Source: Rhodocyclaceae bacterium
Lineage (GTDB): Bacteria; Pseudomonadota; Gammaproteobacteria; Burkholderiales; Rhodocyclaceae
Reading direction: 5' to 3'
DNA: 64,000 nt
Assembly: GCA_013791905.1 (NCBI GenBank)
Contig: VMSX01000016.1
Coordinates: 62,001-126,000 of the forward strand
A model generated the notes under the pieces. The model ran no database searches and was not told where the DNA came from. It worked only from the letters and a program-made list of their open reading frames with translations. This document shows positions 35,076 to 45,473 of the stretch, piece after piece (positions within the stretch are counted from its first letter, which is position 1; every line of letters starts with the position of its first letter). A program made the position numbers and the translations under genes.

Positions 35076-36586
35076 CGGGCACCTCCCAGGACGGTGCCGA
35101 TATAGGCTGCGGGTTGCAGGAGCTGAACGGCTGCCGCGCGGGCAAAGTCGCTGGCGGGGCCGGCCCAGATGGTCAGGCCAATCGCGAGCGCGAGCAGTCC
35201 GATGATGGGTACCAGTTCATGACGCATGGGTGAGAATGGCGTGGCGGCCACCGTCTTGCCGGGGTGCGAACGGAAGAACAGCAGACTGCCCGAGCGTGCC
35301 AGCGCGATCAGGCCGAGCAGGGCGGTCGCCAGCACAACGCCCCAAACCCAGGGCAGCATGGGATGGGCGAGCGCGGCGCGTAGGATCATGAATTTGCCGA
35401 GAAAGCCCGACAGCGGCGGCAGACCGGCGAGCAGCACGGCGCTCATGAAAAACAGGCCGCCCCAGAGCCCGGCGCGCGGGATGTCGTCGGCCGTCTTGAA
35501 AAAGTCGGCGCTGGCGCCACGGCGCCGGGCGATGGCATCGCCGAGCAGGAACAGCGATGCCGCCGCGAAGGTGCTGTGGGGCAGGTAATACAGCCCGGCG
35601 GCAATGCCATCATTGGAGCCGAGTCCGAACGCGATCAACAGGGTGCCGACCGATGCCACCACCAGATAGGCTGCCTGCTGGGCAAGCCGCGTGGCCGCCA
35701 GGACGCCGAGCATGCCCAGGGCCAGCGTGGCTAGCGCGGCCGGCAGCAGCCAGGGCAGGAACAGGTCGGCAAGTGGCCCGGCCTCGGCGCCGAACAGCAG
35801 GGTATGGGTACGCAGGATGGCATAGGCACCAACCTTGGTCATGATCGCGAACAGGGCCACCACCGGCGCGGCAGCCGCGGCGTAGGCGGCCGGCAGCCAG
35901 AGGTGGAGCGGCAACAGGGCCGCCTTGAGGGCGAAAACGCCGAACAGCATTAGGCCGGCGGCACGCACCAGCCCGAGATTCTCTGGTGGCGTCGCCGCAA
36001 TCTTGACGGCCAGATCGGCGAAATTGAGCGTGCCCAGCACGCCGTAGAACAGGCCGGCGGCGAACAGGAAGAGGGTGGAACCGAGGAGATTGAGCACCAC
36101 GTAATGCATGCCCGCCCGCACGCGTCGTGCGCCGCCGCCATGCAGGAGCAGGCCATAGGAGGCGATCAGCAGAATTTCGAAAAAGACGAACAGGTTGAAG
36201 AGGTCGCCGGTCAGGAAGGCGCCGGAAAGCCCGAACAACTGCATCTGGAAGAGGACGTGGAAATGCCGTCCGCTGCCGTCGCTGCCGCCGCTGGCGTAAA
36301 GCAGCGCAAACAGGGCGAGCAGCGCCGTGGTCAGCACCATCCACGCGGCGAGGCGGTCGGCGACCAGCACGATGCCCCAGGGCGCCGGCCAGTTCCCCAA
36401 CTCATAAACCAGGATGTCGCCGCCGCTCACCGCGTTTAGCAGCAGCGCCGCGAGCACGATCTGGCCGAGCGTGGCTATCGCCGCAATCACGCGCTGTGTC
36501 GGCAGCGGCAGGGCGCGCAGTGCGAGCAGCACGACACCCGCCAGGAATGGCAGCAAGACCGGCGCAATGACGAGATGGTTGCTCAT
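35072..36586 (-). CDS. mrpD: Mrp-type Na+/H+ antiporter subunit D
   Basis: A 504-residue proton-translocating subunit related to NuoM/NuoN. The core includes NLFVFFEILLIASYGLLLHG and ALKAALLPLHLWLPAAYA, with the ion-path Glu and Lys residues, and about 14 helices. It couples to mrpC (36583 overlap) and mrpE. Confidence 0.95.
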   Translation of the reverse strand: MSNHLVIAPVLLPFLAGVVLLALRALPLPTQRVIAAIATLGQIVLAALLLNAVSGGDILVYELGNWPAPWGIVLVADRLAAWMVLTTALLALFALLYASGGSDGSGRHFHVLFQMQLFGLSGAFLTGDLFNLFVFFEILLIASYGLLLHGGGARRVRAGMHYVVLNLLGSTLFLFAAGLFYGVLGTLNFADLAVKIAATPPENLGLVRAAGLMLFGVFALKAALLPLHLWLPAAYAAAAAPVVALFAIMTKVGAYAILRTHTLLFGAEAGPLADLFLPWLLPAALATLALGMLGVLAATRLAQQAAYLVVASVGTLLIAFGLGSNDGIAAGLYYLPHSTFAAASLFLLGDAIARRRGASADFFKTADDIPRAGLWGGLFFMSAVLLAGLPPLSGFLGKFMILRAALAHPMLPWVWGVVLATALLGLIALARSGSLLFFRSHPGKTVAATPFSPMRHELVPIIGLLALAIGLTIWAGPASDFARAAAVQLLQPAAYIGTVLGGAR

Positions 36587-36909
36587 GCCTCACCCCTGCC
36601 GTCGACGTGGTCGTTGCCGAGTTCCGCGCGCGACTTCAAGGCCAGCATGATGACGAAGGCGGTCATGGCGAAGCCGATGACGATGGCGGTGAGCACCAGC
36701 GCCTGTGGCAGCGGGTCGGCATGGGTCGCAGCGGCGCCGATCACCGGCGGCTGGCCGATCGCCAGCCGTCCCATGGCGAACAGGAATAGGTTGACCGCGT
36801 AGGAAAGAAAGGTCAGTCCGAGCACCACGGCGAAGCTGCGCGCGCGCAGCACGAGATAGACGCCGCAGGCGGTCAGTACGCCGATCGAGAGGGCAAGCAG
36901 GGCTTCCAT
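36583..36909 (-). CDS. mrpC: Mrp-type Na+/H+ antiporter subunit C
   Basis: A 108-residue NuoK-like subunit with three helices; GLTFLSYAVNLFLFAMG and DPLPQALVLTAIVIGFAMTA match MnhC/PhaC. Its ATG touches the mrpA stop and its stop overlaps mrpD. Confidence 0.94.
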   Translation of the reverse strand: MEALLALSIGVLTACGVYLVLRARSFAVVLGLTFLSYAVNLFLFAMGRLAIGQPPVIGAAATHADPLPQALVLTAIVIGFAMTAFVIMLALKSRAELGNDHVDGRGEA

Positions 36910-39716
36910 CAGGCGTTGCTCTCAAGTTGTTGCTGGGCATGGCTTGCGTTTTGCGCCAGCCCGAGGTTGATCAGGATCAGCAGCGTCGCCCCGACCACCA
37001 CCAGATAGACGCCGAGGTCGAAGGCCATCGCCGATGCGAGCTCGATCTCGCCGATCAACGGCAGCGCAAAATGGCCGAAGGTGGAGGTCAGGAAGGCATG
37101 CCCGAATGCCCAGCTCGCCAAGCCCGTGGCCAAGGCAATGGCGAGGCCTGCCGCGATCAGCGGTTGGGTGTGCGCGGGCAGCCGGGCGTGGGTCCAGACG
37201 GCGCCATTGGCAAGGTACTGCAGGATCAGCGCCACTGCCGTGATCAGCCCGGCGATAAAACCGCCCCCCGGCAAGTTGTGGCCGCGCAGCAGGATGAATA
37301 TCGATACCAGGAGAGCGAGCGGCAGCAGGAGCCGGGCAAACGTGGCCATGATGAGCGGGTGCCGGTCGGCATCCCAGCCCCGCCCCGCCGCATCGCGCAG
37401 CGGCGCATGCAGCCGCAAACCGTCGAGCATGGCAAAAATGCCCAAGGCGGCGAGCGCCAGCACGGTGATTTCGCCAAAGGTGTCGTAGCCGCGGAAGTCG
37501 ACCAGGATGACATTCACGACGTTCGTGCCGCCGCCGCCGGGAACGCTGTTGGCGAGAAACCAGTCGGCGATGGAAGCGTAAGGCCGCGTCAGCACCGCCC
37601 AGGCGAGCGCGGCGGCGCCCGCGCCCGCGGCCAGGGCGAGGGCGGTGTCGCGCAGCCGCCGGCCCTGGCTCGATTCGATAGGGCTTTGTTGCGGCAGGAA
37701 GTAGAGGGCAAGCAGCAGCAGCACGATGGTGACCACCTCGACCGAGAGCTGGGTCAGCGCGAGATCCGGGGCCGAGAATCCGATGAAGATGAGCGCTACC
37801 ACGAGCCCAACCGCGCCGACCAGGATCAGCGCCGTGAAGCGCTGCCGGTGCAGGATAGTCGCCGTAATGGTCGCTGCCGCCAGCGTCAGGGCGGCAACGA
37901 GGCTCACACCATCTATCGGGAGAAGCGCCCGCGGTCCGGTAAGCGGCGCAGCGGATGACCACATGCCGGCGGCGCCGAGGCACAGCGCGGCGACAACAAA
38001 CAGCATGGCCTGGCGCTGTAGCGAACCCGTGTCGAGGCGCGCCGTGACTGCGCGCGCCAGTTTGTACAGCATTTCCATGGCCCGTTCGAACACGGCGCGC
38101 GCATTGAGATGTTTCTCCATGTGGTCATGGATGGCGAACAACGATTTACGGCCGGAATAGAGAAGCACTCCGCCGATCAGCGCGACCACGCTCATCGCCA
38201 GTGCCGGGCTGAAGCCGTGCCAGATCGCCAGGTCGTGCTCGGGCAGCGGGGCCTGGAGCACGGCAGTGGCAGCCACTGCCAGGATGGGTTCGACCGTGAG
38301 CGCCGGCAGGATGCCGACCAGCAGGCAGAGCACCACCAGGATCTCCACCGGCACCTTCATCCAGCGCGGCGGTTCGTGCGGTGTTCTCGGTAAATCGATC
38401 GGCTCGCCGTTGAAAAACACGTCGTGGATGAAGCGCAGTGAGTAGGCCACCGCGAAGATGCCGGCAACCGTCACCGCCGCCGGCAGCAGCCAGCCGAAGC
38501 TCAGCCGGTCTGCCGCACCCACCGCCTCGGCGAAGAACATCTCCTTCGAGAGGAAGCCGTTGAACAGCGGCACGCCGGCCATTGCCGCCGCGGCCACCAT
38601 GGCGAGCGTGGCGGTATGCGGCATGGCTTTCCACAAGCCATTGATGCGGCGCATGTCGCGCGTGCCGGTCTCGTGGTCGATGATGCCGGCGGCCATGAAG
38701 AGTCCGGCCTTGAAGATCGCGTGGTTGATGATGTGGAAAACACCGGCCACCGCCGCAAGCGGCGTGCCGATGCCGAACAACGCGGTGATGAGGCCCAGAT
38801 GGCTGATCGTCGAATAGGCGAGCAGGCCCTTCAGGTCATGCTTGAACAGGGCGACAACTGCGCCGATAAGCAGGGTGGTAATGCCGACGCCGCCAACCAG
38901 CCAGGTCCATGCTTCGGTGCCGGAAAGCGCCGGGAACAGGCGCGCAAGCAGGAATACGCCGGCCTTCACCATGGTCGCTGAGTGCAGATAGGCGGAGACC
39001 GGGGTCGGCGCCGCCATCGCGTTGGGGAGCCAGAAATGGAAGGGAAACTGCGCCGATTTGGTGAACGCGCCGAGCAGGATCAGGATCAGTGCCGGCAGGT
39101 AGAGCGGATGGGCGCGGATGATGTCGCCGCTGGCCAGTACCACGGAGAGCTCGTAGCTGCCGGTGATTTCGCCGAGCAATATGAAGCCGCCGAGCAGCGC
39201 CAGCCCGCCCGCCCCGGTAATGGCCAGCGCCATGCGCGCGCCGCTGCGGGCCGCATGTCGGGTGCGCCAGTAGCCGATCAGCAGGAAGGAGGAAAGGCTG
39301 GTCAGTTCCCAGAAGATCAGGAGCTGGATCAGGTTTTCGGAAAGCACGACCCCCAGCATCGAGCCCATGAACAGCAGCAGATAGGCATACAGCCGTCCGA
39401 GGCTGTCCTGCTGAGAGAGGTAGTAGTTGGCATAGAGAATGACCAGCAGGCCGATGCCGAGAATCAGCAGCGCGAACAGCAGGCCCAGTCCGTCGAGACG
39501 GAACACCAGGTCGAGGCCGAGGGCAGGCATCCAGACCAGGCGCTGAAGCACCGTTTCCCCGGCGAAGGGCGCGGCCAAATCCGGCAAGAGAATGCCGAAC
39601 GACAGCAAGGCCACGCCGGCGGCCGCCCAGGCGGCGGCCTTTCGATCGCGCCGGGACACCCAGGCCACCAGCAGGGCGCCGAGAAAGGGAACGAGAACGG
39701 CGATGAATAAGTTCAT
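36909..39716 (-). CDS. mrpA: Mrp-type Na+/H+ antiporter fused subunits A and B
   Basis: A 935-residue protein. The N-terminal two-thirds is the NuoL-like MrpA ([38 protein letters not shown]), followed by the MrpA C-terminal domain and an MrpB domain ([20 protein letters not shown]) at the end. This A+B fusion is the PhaAB type common in proteobacteria, so the complex is complete with C-G. ATG 39716 is chosen over TTG 39722. The first gene of the long minus-strand operon; no strong Shine-Dalgarno sequence. Mrp complexes export Na+ using the proton gradient and support pH homeostasis. Confidence 0.95.
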   Translation of the reverse strand: MNLFIAVLVPFLGALLVAWVSRRDRKAAAWAAAGVALLSFGILLPDLAAPFAGETVLQRLVWMPALGLDLVFRLDGLGLLFALLILGIGLLVILYANYYLSQQDSLGRLYAYLLLFMGSMLGVVLSENLIQLLIFWELTSLSSFLLIGYWRTRHAARSGARMALAITGAGGLALLGGFILLGEITGSYELSVVLASGDIIRAHPLYLPALILILLGAFTKSAQFPFHFWLPNAMAAPTPVSAYLHSATMVKAGVFLLARLFPALSGTEAWTWLVGGVGITTLLIGAVVALFKHDLKGLLAYSTISHLGLITALFGIGTPLAAVAGVFHIINHAIFKAGLFMAAGIIDHETGTRDMRRINGLWKAMPHTATLAMVAAAAMAGVPLFNGFLSKEMFFAEAVGAADRLSFGWLLPAAVTVAGIFAVAYSLRFIHDVFFNGEPIDLPRTPHEPPRWMKVPVEILVVLCLLVGILPALTVEPILAVAATAVLQAPLPEHDLAIWHGFSPALAMSVVALIGGVLLYSGRKSLFAIHDHMEKHLNARAVFERAMEMLYKLARAVTARLDTGSLQRQAMLFVVAALCLGAAGMWSSAAPLTGPRALLPIDGVSLVAALTLAAATITATILHRQRFTALILVGAVGLVVALIFIGFSAPDLALTQLSVEVVTIVLLLLALYFLPQQSPIESSQGRRLRDTALALAAGAGAAALAWAVLTRPYASIADWFLANSVPGGGGTNVVNVILVDFRGYDTFGEITVLALAALGIFAMLDGLRLHAPLRDAAGRGWDADRHPLIMATFARLLLPLALLVSIFILLRGHNLPGGGFIAGLITAVALILQYLANGAVWTHARLPAHTQPLIAAGLAIALATGLASWAFGHAFLTSTFGHFALPLIGEIELASAMAFDLGVYLVVVGATLLILINLGLAQNASHAQQQLESNA

Positions 39717-39833
39717 GTTCAAATTTTTCCCAAGAGCGGTCGCAGCTACTGTTGCGAACGTGGCCCCGGATCGAGTGCCGTCAGTGCCTGGCGATAAGCG
39801 CCCGCGGTCTGCCGGCGCACGCTCGAAGCGTGG

Positions 39834-40796
39834 TCAGCCGCGTACCAGCGCCATGATCTGGCCGGCGTCGAGTGTGGCGGCTTTCTGCTGGATTTGCGGC
39901 AGGTAGTGCGACTGCATCTGCTTGGCGGGCTCCAGCAAATTCTGGAAGGTGTCGCGCAGCAAAGCAGTGTTCATCACCCGCCCACCGGTGTAATAGCGCT
40001 TGGCAAGCTGGCCAAGGGCGTAAGTGGTGGCGAAGGAGAAGGCCATGCCGGTGGCGGCACCACCCAGCTGACCGAAGGTCTTGCCCGCCATTTTGCCCAA
40101 TAGCCCACCCAGCAGCTTGCGGCCCATTTGTTCGAGATATTGCGAGGTAAGACCGACGCCGGCGGCGGCGATGAATTCCTTGATGTGGCCTTGGTCGAGC
40201 TTGACGCCGTGTGCCTTGCCGATGCCGTAGACCATCTTGATCTGCAAGGGGATGATGGCCATCGACGCCCAGGATTGCGGCAGCAGTTCGAGCGCACCGT
40301 TCAGCAGGCTGTAATTGAGGATGGATTTATCCAGTTCGGCCTCGCTCACCTGCGGCTGCGCTGCCGCGACCGGGGCGGCGGCGGCACCGGCCAGCACGGC
40401 AGGGACGCTGGCCTCGCTCGACGCGACGATGGTATCTGCGGTGTGTTCGAAGGCGGCAACCTGTCCCGCATCGAGCTGCAACAGTGTTTTCAGATTCACC
40501 AGAAAGCGGCCTTCCGCTTCGCTCTGGCGACCATCGGCGTCGCACACGCAGACTGCCATTTCATAGGCGAGCTGGCGTTCGCCGGCATTGGTGAGCGCCG
40601 CAGCCGCCTCTTCCACGCCGAACCGCTTGAGCAGCACGTCCTGATATAGCCGTGCCAGGTCGGGCGCGCCGGTTGCACCACCCAGGGATTCGGCAATGCG
40701 GCGGATTTCCTCGCGCTCGCGGTCGTGTTTGGCCCCATCGGCAAAAGCGGCATGGAGGCTAATGGCGAGGATGGCGCGTTGCTGTTCATGGTTCAT
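39834..40796 (-). CDS. TerB-like and DUF697/YcjF-type membrane-associated protein
   Basis: A protein of about 320 residues. The N-terminal 130 residues are TerB-like (EQQRAILAISLHAAFADGAK, CVCDADGRQSEAEGRFL), a linker rich in Ala and Pro follows, and the C-terminal part is DUF697-like with AAGVGLTSQYLEQMGRKLLG and a Gly/Ala-rich helix that may insert in membranes. Both ATG 40796 and 40817 are possible; GAAGAG lies nine bases before 40796. TerB domains occur in stress and tellurite-resistance systems; function here is unknown. Placement between mrpA and the Na+ channel may be incidental. Confidence 0.82.
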   Translation of the reverse strand: MNHEQQRAILAISLHAAFADGAKHDREREEIRRIAESLGGATGAPDLARLYQDVLLKRFGVEEAAAALTNAGERQLAYEMAVCVCDADGRQSEAEGRFLVNLKTLLQLDAGQVAAFEHTADTIVASSEASVPAVLAGAAAAPVAAAQPQVSEAELDKSILNYSLLNGALELLPQSWASMAIIPLQIKMVYGIGKAHGVKLDQGHIKEFIAAAGVGLTSQYLEQMGRKLLGGLLGKMAGKTFGQLGGAATGMAFSFATTYALGQLAKRYYTGGRVMNTALLRDTFQNLLEPAKQMQSHYLPQIQQKAATLDAGQIMALVRG

Positions 40797-40809
40797 GGTG
40801 ATGGGCTCT

Positions 40810-41688
40810 TCATCCATGGTGGGTTGGCGTCATCGCTCGACCTGGCGTCGCTTGCGTAAGCAATGTTTTCAGTTCGCGAATTTCATCGCGCAGGGCGCGC
40901 ACCTCGCTGTGCAGGTCGGCCTCGATGTGCTCCTTGGCCTGCTCCACCGCCGCCACCGTCTCCGCCTGTTCCTTCTCGTTGTAGCTTTGCATCGCGCTGA
41001 CGATGATGGCGATGAACAGATTGAGCATGGTGAAGGTGGCCACCAGGATGAACGGCACGAAGAAAACCCAGGCGTAGGGAAAGTTTTCCATCACCGGGCG
41101 GGCGATGCCCATCGACCAGCTTTCCAGCGTCATCACCTGGAACAGGGTGTAGAGCGAGCGGCCGATGTGGCCGAACCATTCCGGGTGCTCGGCGGCGAAC
41201 AGCTTGGTGGCGATCACCGCGAACACGTAAAAGATGATCATCAGCACCATGGCGATCGATCCCAGTCCCGGAATCGCCGCCAGCAGCGCCCCGACCACCC
41301 GCCGCATCGAGGGCACCATGGTCAGGAGGCGCAGCACGCGCAAGACGCGCAGCGCCCGCAGCACGGCGAGCGGGCCGGTGGCCGGCATCAGTGCAATGGC
41401 GACGACGGCGAAGTCGAACACGCTCCACGGGTCGCGCCAGAAGGCCCGCCGGTGGACATACAGCCGGATAGCGATTTCCACCACGAATACGCCAAGAATG
41501 GCCTGGTCGAGCCCGAGAATCAACCCGCCCGCCGCGGCCATCGCGGCGGGCCAGGTCTCCATGCCGAGCAGCGCCGCGTTGATCAATATCAGGGCGATGA
41601 TGCCACCCTGCACGCGGGGGTGCTCAATGAAGCTGCGCAGGCGCGGGGTCGCGCCTTGCGACATGGGTTGTCCGGCGGTAGTGTTCAT
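40810..41688 (-). CDS. bacterial voltage-gated sodium channel (NaChBac type)
   Basis: A 292-residue six-helix ion channel subunit. The S4 voltage sensor has regularly spaced arginines (RALRVLRVLRLL), the pore selectivity filter reads TLESWS as in bacterial Na+ channels, and the C-terminal 50 residues (EKEQAETVAAVEQAKEHIEA onward) form a coiled coil typical of tetramer assembly. It would admit Na+ upon depolarisation. The Mrp Na+ extrusion operon next door makes a Na+ cycle plausible. It overlaps no neighbour and htpX ends 4 bp upstream. Confidence 0.9.
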   Translation of the reverse strand: MNTTAGQPMSQGATPRLRSFIEHPRVQGGIIALILINAALLGMETWPAAMAAAGGLILGLDQAILGVFVVEIAIRLYVHRRAFWRDPWSVFDFAVVAIALMPATGPLAVLRALRVLRVLRLLTMVPSMRRVVGALLAAIPGLGSIAMVLMIIFYVFAVIATKLFAAEHPEWFGHIGRSLYTLFQVMTLESWSMGIARPVMENFPYAWVFFVPFILVATFTMLNLFIAIIVSAMQSYNEKEQAETVAAVEQAKEHIEADLHSEVRALRDEIRELKTLLTQATPGRAMTPTHHG

Positions 41689-41691
41689 TGC

Positions 41692-42567
41692 TTACTGCGC
41701 TGCCTTGAGCGCGGCGATGCGCTCTTCCAGTGGCGGATGGGTCATGAACAGGCGCTTGATGCCGCCACCGCCACCGCCGGCGATGCCGAAGGCGGCCATT
41801 TTGTCGGGCAGCGGTTGCGGATGCAGCGAATTCAGGCGCTGCAGCGCGGCGATCATGTTCTGCCGCCCGGCCAGGCTGGCGCCACCGCGATCGGCGCGAA
41901 ACTCGCGTTGCCGCGAGAACCACATGACGATGATGGAAGCGAGAACGCCCAGCACCAGTTCGGCGATGATCATGGTGACGAAAAAGGCCGGGCCGTGCCC
42001 GCGTTCGTTCTTGAAGATCACCCGGTCCACGGTGTGGCCGATCACTCGGGAGAGGAACATGACGAAGGTGTTCACCACGCCCTGGATCAGCGCCATCGTC
42101 ACCATGTCGCCGTTGGCGGCGTGGGCGACTTCATGACCCAGCACCGCCTCGGCTTCCGGCCGGGTCATCTGCTGCAAGAGACCGGTGGAGACGGCGATGA
42201 GCGAGCTGTTCTTGGTCATGCCGGTGGCGAAGGCGTTGACGTCGGGTGAATCGAAAATCCCGACTTCAGGCATCTTGATGCCGGCTTTTGTAGAGTATTT
42301 CCGGACGGTTTCCACCAGCCAGAGTTCGGTCGAATTTGCCGGTGTCTCGATTACCTGCACGCCCATCGACTTCTTGACCGTCCATTTGGAAATGGCGAGC
42401 GAGATGAACGCACCGCCGAAACCCATCACTGCGGCGAAAATCAGCAGCGAGGTCAGGTTGAGACCCTGTTCCGTGAGATAAGGCTCGACGCCCAGCAGGC
42501 GCATGGTGACAGACAGCACCAGCAAAATGGCCATGTTGGTGCCGAGGAAGAGCAGGGTGCGTTTCAT
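41692..42567 (-). CDS. htpX: membrane zinc metalloprotease HtpX
   Basis: A 291-residue inner-membrane protease (M48). The zinc motif HEVAH lies near residue 144, with the third ligand Glu in SRQREFRAD. Four hydrophobic segments flank the catalytic part. HtpX degrades misfolded membrane proteins under envelope stress. AAGGAG precedes the ATG. It starts a cluster with floA and a Bax-inhibitor-1 gene, a common stress grouping. Confidence 0.95.
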   Translation of the reverse strand: MKRTLLFLGTNMAILLVLSVTMRLLGVEPYLTEQGLNLTSLLIFAAVMGFGGAFISLAISKWTVKKSMGVQVIETPANSTELWLVETVRKYSTKAGIKMPEVGIFDSPDVNAFATGMTKNSSLIAVSTGLLQQMTRPEAEAVLGHEVAHAANGDMVTMALIQGVVNTFVMFLSRVIGHTVDRVIFKNERGHGPAFFVTMIIAELVLGVLASIIVMWFSRQREFRADRGGASLAGRQNMIAALQRLNSLHPQPLPDKMAAFGIAGGGGGGIKRLFMTHPPLEERIAALKAAQ

Positions 42568-42595
42568 TGGGATTGTCTCCTTGTTTATTTAATAG

Positions 42596-43273
42596 TTACA
42601 GCAGGGCAGTCTCAACGCGCACGCTGATGTTTCCCTTTGGTTGTTGCGTGATCTTCAGGACGAAGCGCTCGTGACCTTTTGTGTATTCGTGCGCCTCCGC
42701 CTGCGGTGTGGCGGACTGGACGCTGCGGGCGAAGCCCTGCGCGGCAAAGCCCTTGGCGTAGTGGTCGAGCACCGCCGCGTAGTCCGCCTTGCCTGCGTAG
42801 GTTACCGCCGCTTGCCCGCCCTCCTGAAGCCAGTAGGTGCGTACCAGCCCCGGATAGCGGGCCACCGGCCCCAGCTGCGTACCTGAAACATCGCGCTGCG
42901 GCTGTGTTTCCGGCTTGAGGGCGGGCACGATCGCGCCCAGTTTTTCGCCTGTGCCGGGCAATACCTGCTCAACCTGTCCCAGCGCGCGCTGCGCCACCTC
43001 GGGCGCGGCACCCATCATCACGCCCAGTTTTTCACGCACACCGGGCAGTGCCTGCTCCACCTGCCCCAGCATGCCCTGTGCCGCTCCGGGCGCGGTGCCC
43101 ATCAAGATTTTCGTCTGCCCGAAGAACCAGCCGATCAGCGCCACGGCTGCCCAGATCAGCAGGCCGAACAGCACCAGCAGGCCAACGCCCACGGCGATCC
43201 AAGTGCTGCGGCGTACTTGGAAAAGCCGGGGTGAGAAGTTGGCGGCGTAAGCGAGAAAAGAGGGATTGTTCAT
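42596..43273 (-). CDS. unknown membrane-anchored protein with tandem 34-residue repeat
   Basis: A 225-residue protein with one membrane helix (STWIAVGVGLLVLFGLLIWA) near residue 30, then two tandem copies of a unit built around GAAPEVAQRALGQVEQVLPG, followed by a C-terminal beta-rich domain (YPGLVRTYWLQEGGQAAVTY). I recognise no family. The ATG at 43273 is chosen over the longer start at 43294. It sits 28 bp upstream of htpX on the same strand and may be coexpressed with it. Confidence 0.75.
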   Translation of the reverse strand: MNNPSFLAYAANFSPRLFQVRRSTWIAVGVGLLVLFGLLIWAAVALIGWFFGQTKILMGTAPGAAQGMLGQVEQALPGVREKLGVMMGAAPEVAQRALGQVEQVLPGTGEKLGAIVPALKPETQPQRDVSGTQLGPVARYPGLVRTYWLQEGGQAAVTYAGKADYAAVLDHYAKGFAAQGFARSVQSATPQAEAHEYTKGHERFVLKITQQPKGNISVRVETALL

Positions 43274-43347
43274 GGCGATCCTATTGATTGACATTTCGTT
43301 GCAGATGGGGGGGTACGCGCGGAAAAACTAGCTCCTGCCGCGTGAGA

Positions 43348-43698
43348 TCACCTGACATCATGTGGTTCAAAAGCGCGACACGGCCCCAGTATTGTCGCGA
43401 TGACGATTGCGTTTTGCACGTCCCGCCGGGTGCCTATGAGTGAGCGCTTGGAAAAACGCCGTTGCGGCAGCGGAGAAGAAGCGCTCGTCACCTTGCCCAC
43501 ACCAAAATGGCCAACGGCCACCTTGGGCGATGCTGCCGGTGCCGGGACTTCCGTCAGTTCCTCTGGTAATTCATCAAGTGGCCATCTTTGCTCGTCGTTT
43601 TTCTCCGCTTGCGGTCCGAAGCGTTTCATCAAGAACTGGAACAGCACGATGGCGACAAATATCGAAAGGTAGGTTAATTCCTTGGGGATCTCTTGCAT
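43348..43698 (-). CDS. unknown small membrane-anchored protein next to floA
   Basis: A 116-residue protein with an N-terminal membrane helix (LTYLSIFVAIVLFQFLMKRF) and a polar, acidic then basic cytoplasmic part with no recognised domain. It lies 14 bp downstream of floA on the same strand. Flotillins of this type often work with a membrane partner such as NfeD, which is missing here; this protein could fill that place, but that is only a suggestion. Confidence 0.6.
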   Translation of the reverse strand: MQEIPKELTYLSIFVAIVLFQFLMKRFGPQAEKNDEQRWPLDELPEELTEVPAPAASPKVAVGHFGVGKVTSASSPLPQRRFSKRSLIGTRRDVQNAIVIATILGPCRAFEPHDVR

Positions 43699-43712
43699 GG
43701 CTGTCTACATCC

Positions 43713-44690
43713 CTATCTTGAAGCCGCTCTGGGTTCGTCCGAGGTACTGGCGATCTCTTCGCGCATGACGGTATCGGCCTGCAAGTTCTTCATGCGGTAA
43801 TAGTCCATGATGCCCATGTTCCCCTGGCGAAAAGCCTCGGCCATGGCGCGCGGTACTTCGGCCTCGGCTTCGACGACGCGCGCCCGCATCTCCTGTTCCT
43901 GCGCGACGGCCATGGCACGGCGTTCTTCGGCCTTCGCCTGGGCAATCTGCTTGTCGGCGTTGGCCTGGTCGATCTGCAGCTTGGCGCCGATATTTTCACC
44001 CACGGTCACGTCCGCGATGTCGATGGACAGGATCTCGAAGGCCGTGCCTGCGTCCAGGCCCTTGGCCAGGATATGCTTGGAAATGTGGTCGGGATTCTCA
44101 AGCACGCTCTTGTGGCTGGCTGCCGCGCCGATGGTGCTCACCATGCCTTCGCCAACTCGGGCGACAATGGTCTCTTCGCCGGCACCGCCGACCAGTCGTT
44201 CGATGTTGGTACGCACCGTGACCAGGCAAACGGCGATCAGTTGGATGCCGTCCTTGGCCACCGCCGCCACTTTCGGCGTCTGGATCACCTTGGGCAGAAC
44301 CGACATCTGTACCGCCTCCAGCACATTGCGTCCGGCCAGATCAATGGCTGCGGCGCGTTTGAAGGGCAGGGCGATATTGGCCTTGTCGGCCGAAATCATG
44401 GCGTTGACCACACGTTCGACGTTGCCACCTGCGAGGAAGTGGGCTTCCAGGTCGTTGATGGAGACGTCGAGCCCGGCCTTCACCGCGCTGATTCGCGCCG
44501 TGACCACCGTGGTGGGCGGTACGCGGCGCAGGCGCATGCCGATCAGCGTAAGCAGTCCCACATAGGCCCCGGAAGCCCATGCAGCGATCCAGAGGGGAAC
44601 GGGGACCAGATACAAAACAATGGCCAGCCCTGCTACCACCAGTAAAAGAGCGCCGAAACCACCCGTCATGCCAGCCAAAATATCGATCAT
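43713..44690 (-). CDS. floA: flotillin-like protein FloA
   Basis: A 325-residue membrane scaffold of the YqfA/FloA family. An N-terminal hydrophobic hairpin ([20 protein letters not shown]) precedes the conserved [16 protein letters not shown] segment, the SPFH-like core and a long helical tail rich in Ala and Glu ([20 protein letters not shown]). FloA organises membrane microdomains. It is located between a Bax-inhibitor-1 gene and the small membrane gene, with no NfeD gene adjacent. Confidence 0.93.
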   Translation of the reverse strand: MIDILAGMTGGFGALLLVVAGLAIVLYLVPVPLWIAAWASGAYVGLLTLIGMRLRRVPPTTVVTARISAVKAGLDVSINDLEAHFLAGGNVERVVNAMISADKANIALPFKRAAAIDLAGRNVLEAVQMSVLPKVIQTPKVAAVAKDGIQLIAVCLVTVRTNIERLVGGAGEETIVARVGEGMVSTIGAAASHKSVLENPDHISKHILAKGLDAGTAFEILSIDIADVTVGENIGAKLQIDQANADKQIAQAKAEERRAMAVAQEQEMRARVVEAEAEVPRAMAEAFRQGNMGIMDYYRMKNLQADTVMREEIASTSDEPRAASR

Positions 44691-44759
44691 TGCTTATTCC
44701 CATGTTGTTGTTGTACGGCATTTGCCGCACAAGGACCACTGTCGTGCGCCTGACTGTGA

Positions 44760-45443
44760 TTATTCGTTGCTGTTCATAAAACCGAGCAGATGCAGCAGGC
44801 TGGTGAAGAGGTTGAAGATGGAAACGAACAGGGTCACGGTCGCCATCACGTAGTTGGTTTCGCCGCCGTGGATGATGTTGCTGGTCTCATACAGGATCAG
44901 GCCGGACATCAGCAGTACGAAAGCGGCCGAAACAGTCAGTGACAATGCCGGAATCTCGAAGAAGATGGCTGCCAGACCTGCCAGGAAGGCCAGCAGGATG
45001 CCGACCATCAGGAAGCCACCCATGAAGCTGAAATCCTTCTTGGTGGTGAGCGCGTAGCCGGACAGGCCAAGGAAGATCGCAGCCGTGCCGCCCATGGCCA
45101 TCATCACCGTCTGGCCGCCGTTGGGCAGGCCGAGATAGTGGCTGACGATGGGTCCGAGCGTGTAACCCATGAAACCGGTCAGGGCGAACACCGAGACGAT
45201 GCCCCAGCCGCTGTTGCGCAGTTTGGCGGTCAAAAACAGCAGACCGAAATAACCGATCAGCGTGATGATCAGACCGGGGTGCGGCAGCTGCAGCGCTACC
45301 GAGGTGGCGGCGGTGACGGCGGCGAACAGCAGTGTCATCGACAGCAGCATGTAGGTATTGCGGATGACCTTGTTGCTGGCCAGTGCCGCTGCGATGGCGG
45401 TTTGGCTGGTGTTGCCTGTAGGCAGGGAATGAATGGAACTCAT
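44760..45443 (-). CDS. Bax inhibitor-1/YccA family membrane protein
   Basis: A 227-residue protein with seven hydrophobic segments of the BI-1/YccA family, with SGLILYETSNIIHGGETNYV near the end as a signature. YccA-type relatives modulate FtsH; others leak Ca2+. AAAGGAG precedes the ATG. Its neighbours HtpX and FloA fit a membrane quality-control cluster. Confidence 0.92.
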   Translation of the reverse strand: MSSIHSLPTGNTSQTAIAAALASNKVIRNTYMLLSMTLLFAAVTAATSVALQLPHPGLIITLIGYFGLLFLTAKLRNSGWGIVSVFALTGFMGYTLGPIVSHYLGLPNGGQTVMMAMGGTAAIFLGLSGYALTTKKDFSFMGGFLMVGILLAFLAGLAAIFFEIPALSLTVSAAFVLLMSGLILYETSNIIHGGETNYVMATVTLFVSIFNLFTSLLHLLGFMNSNE

Positions 45444-45473
45444 GACGGACTCCTTTTTTGAATGGATTGGGGT

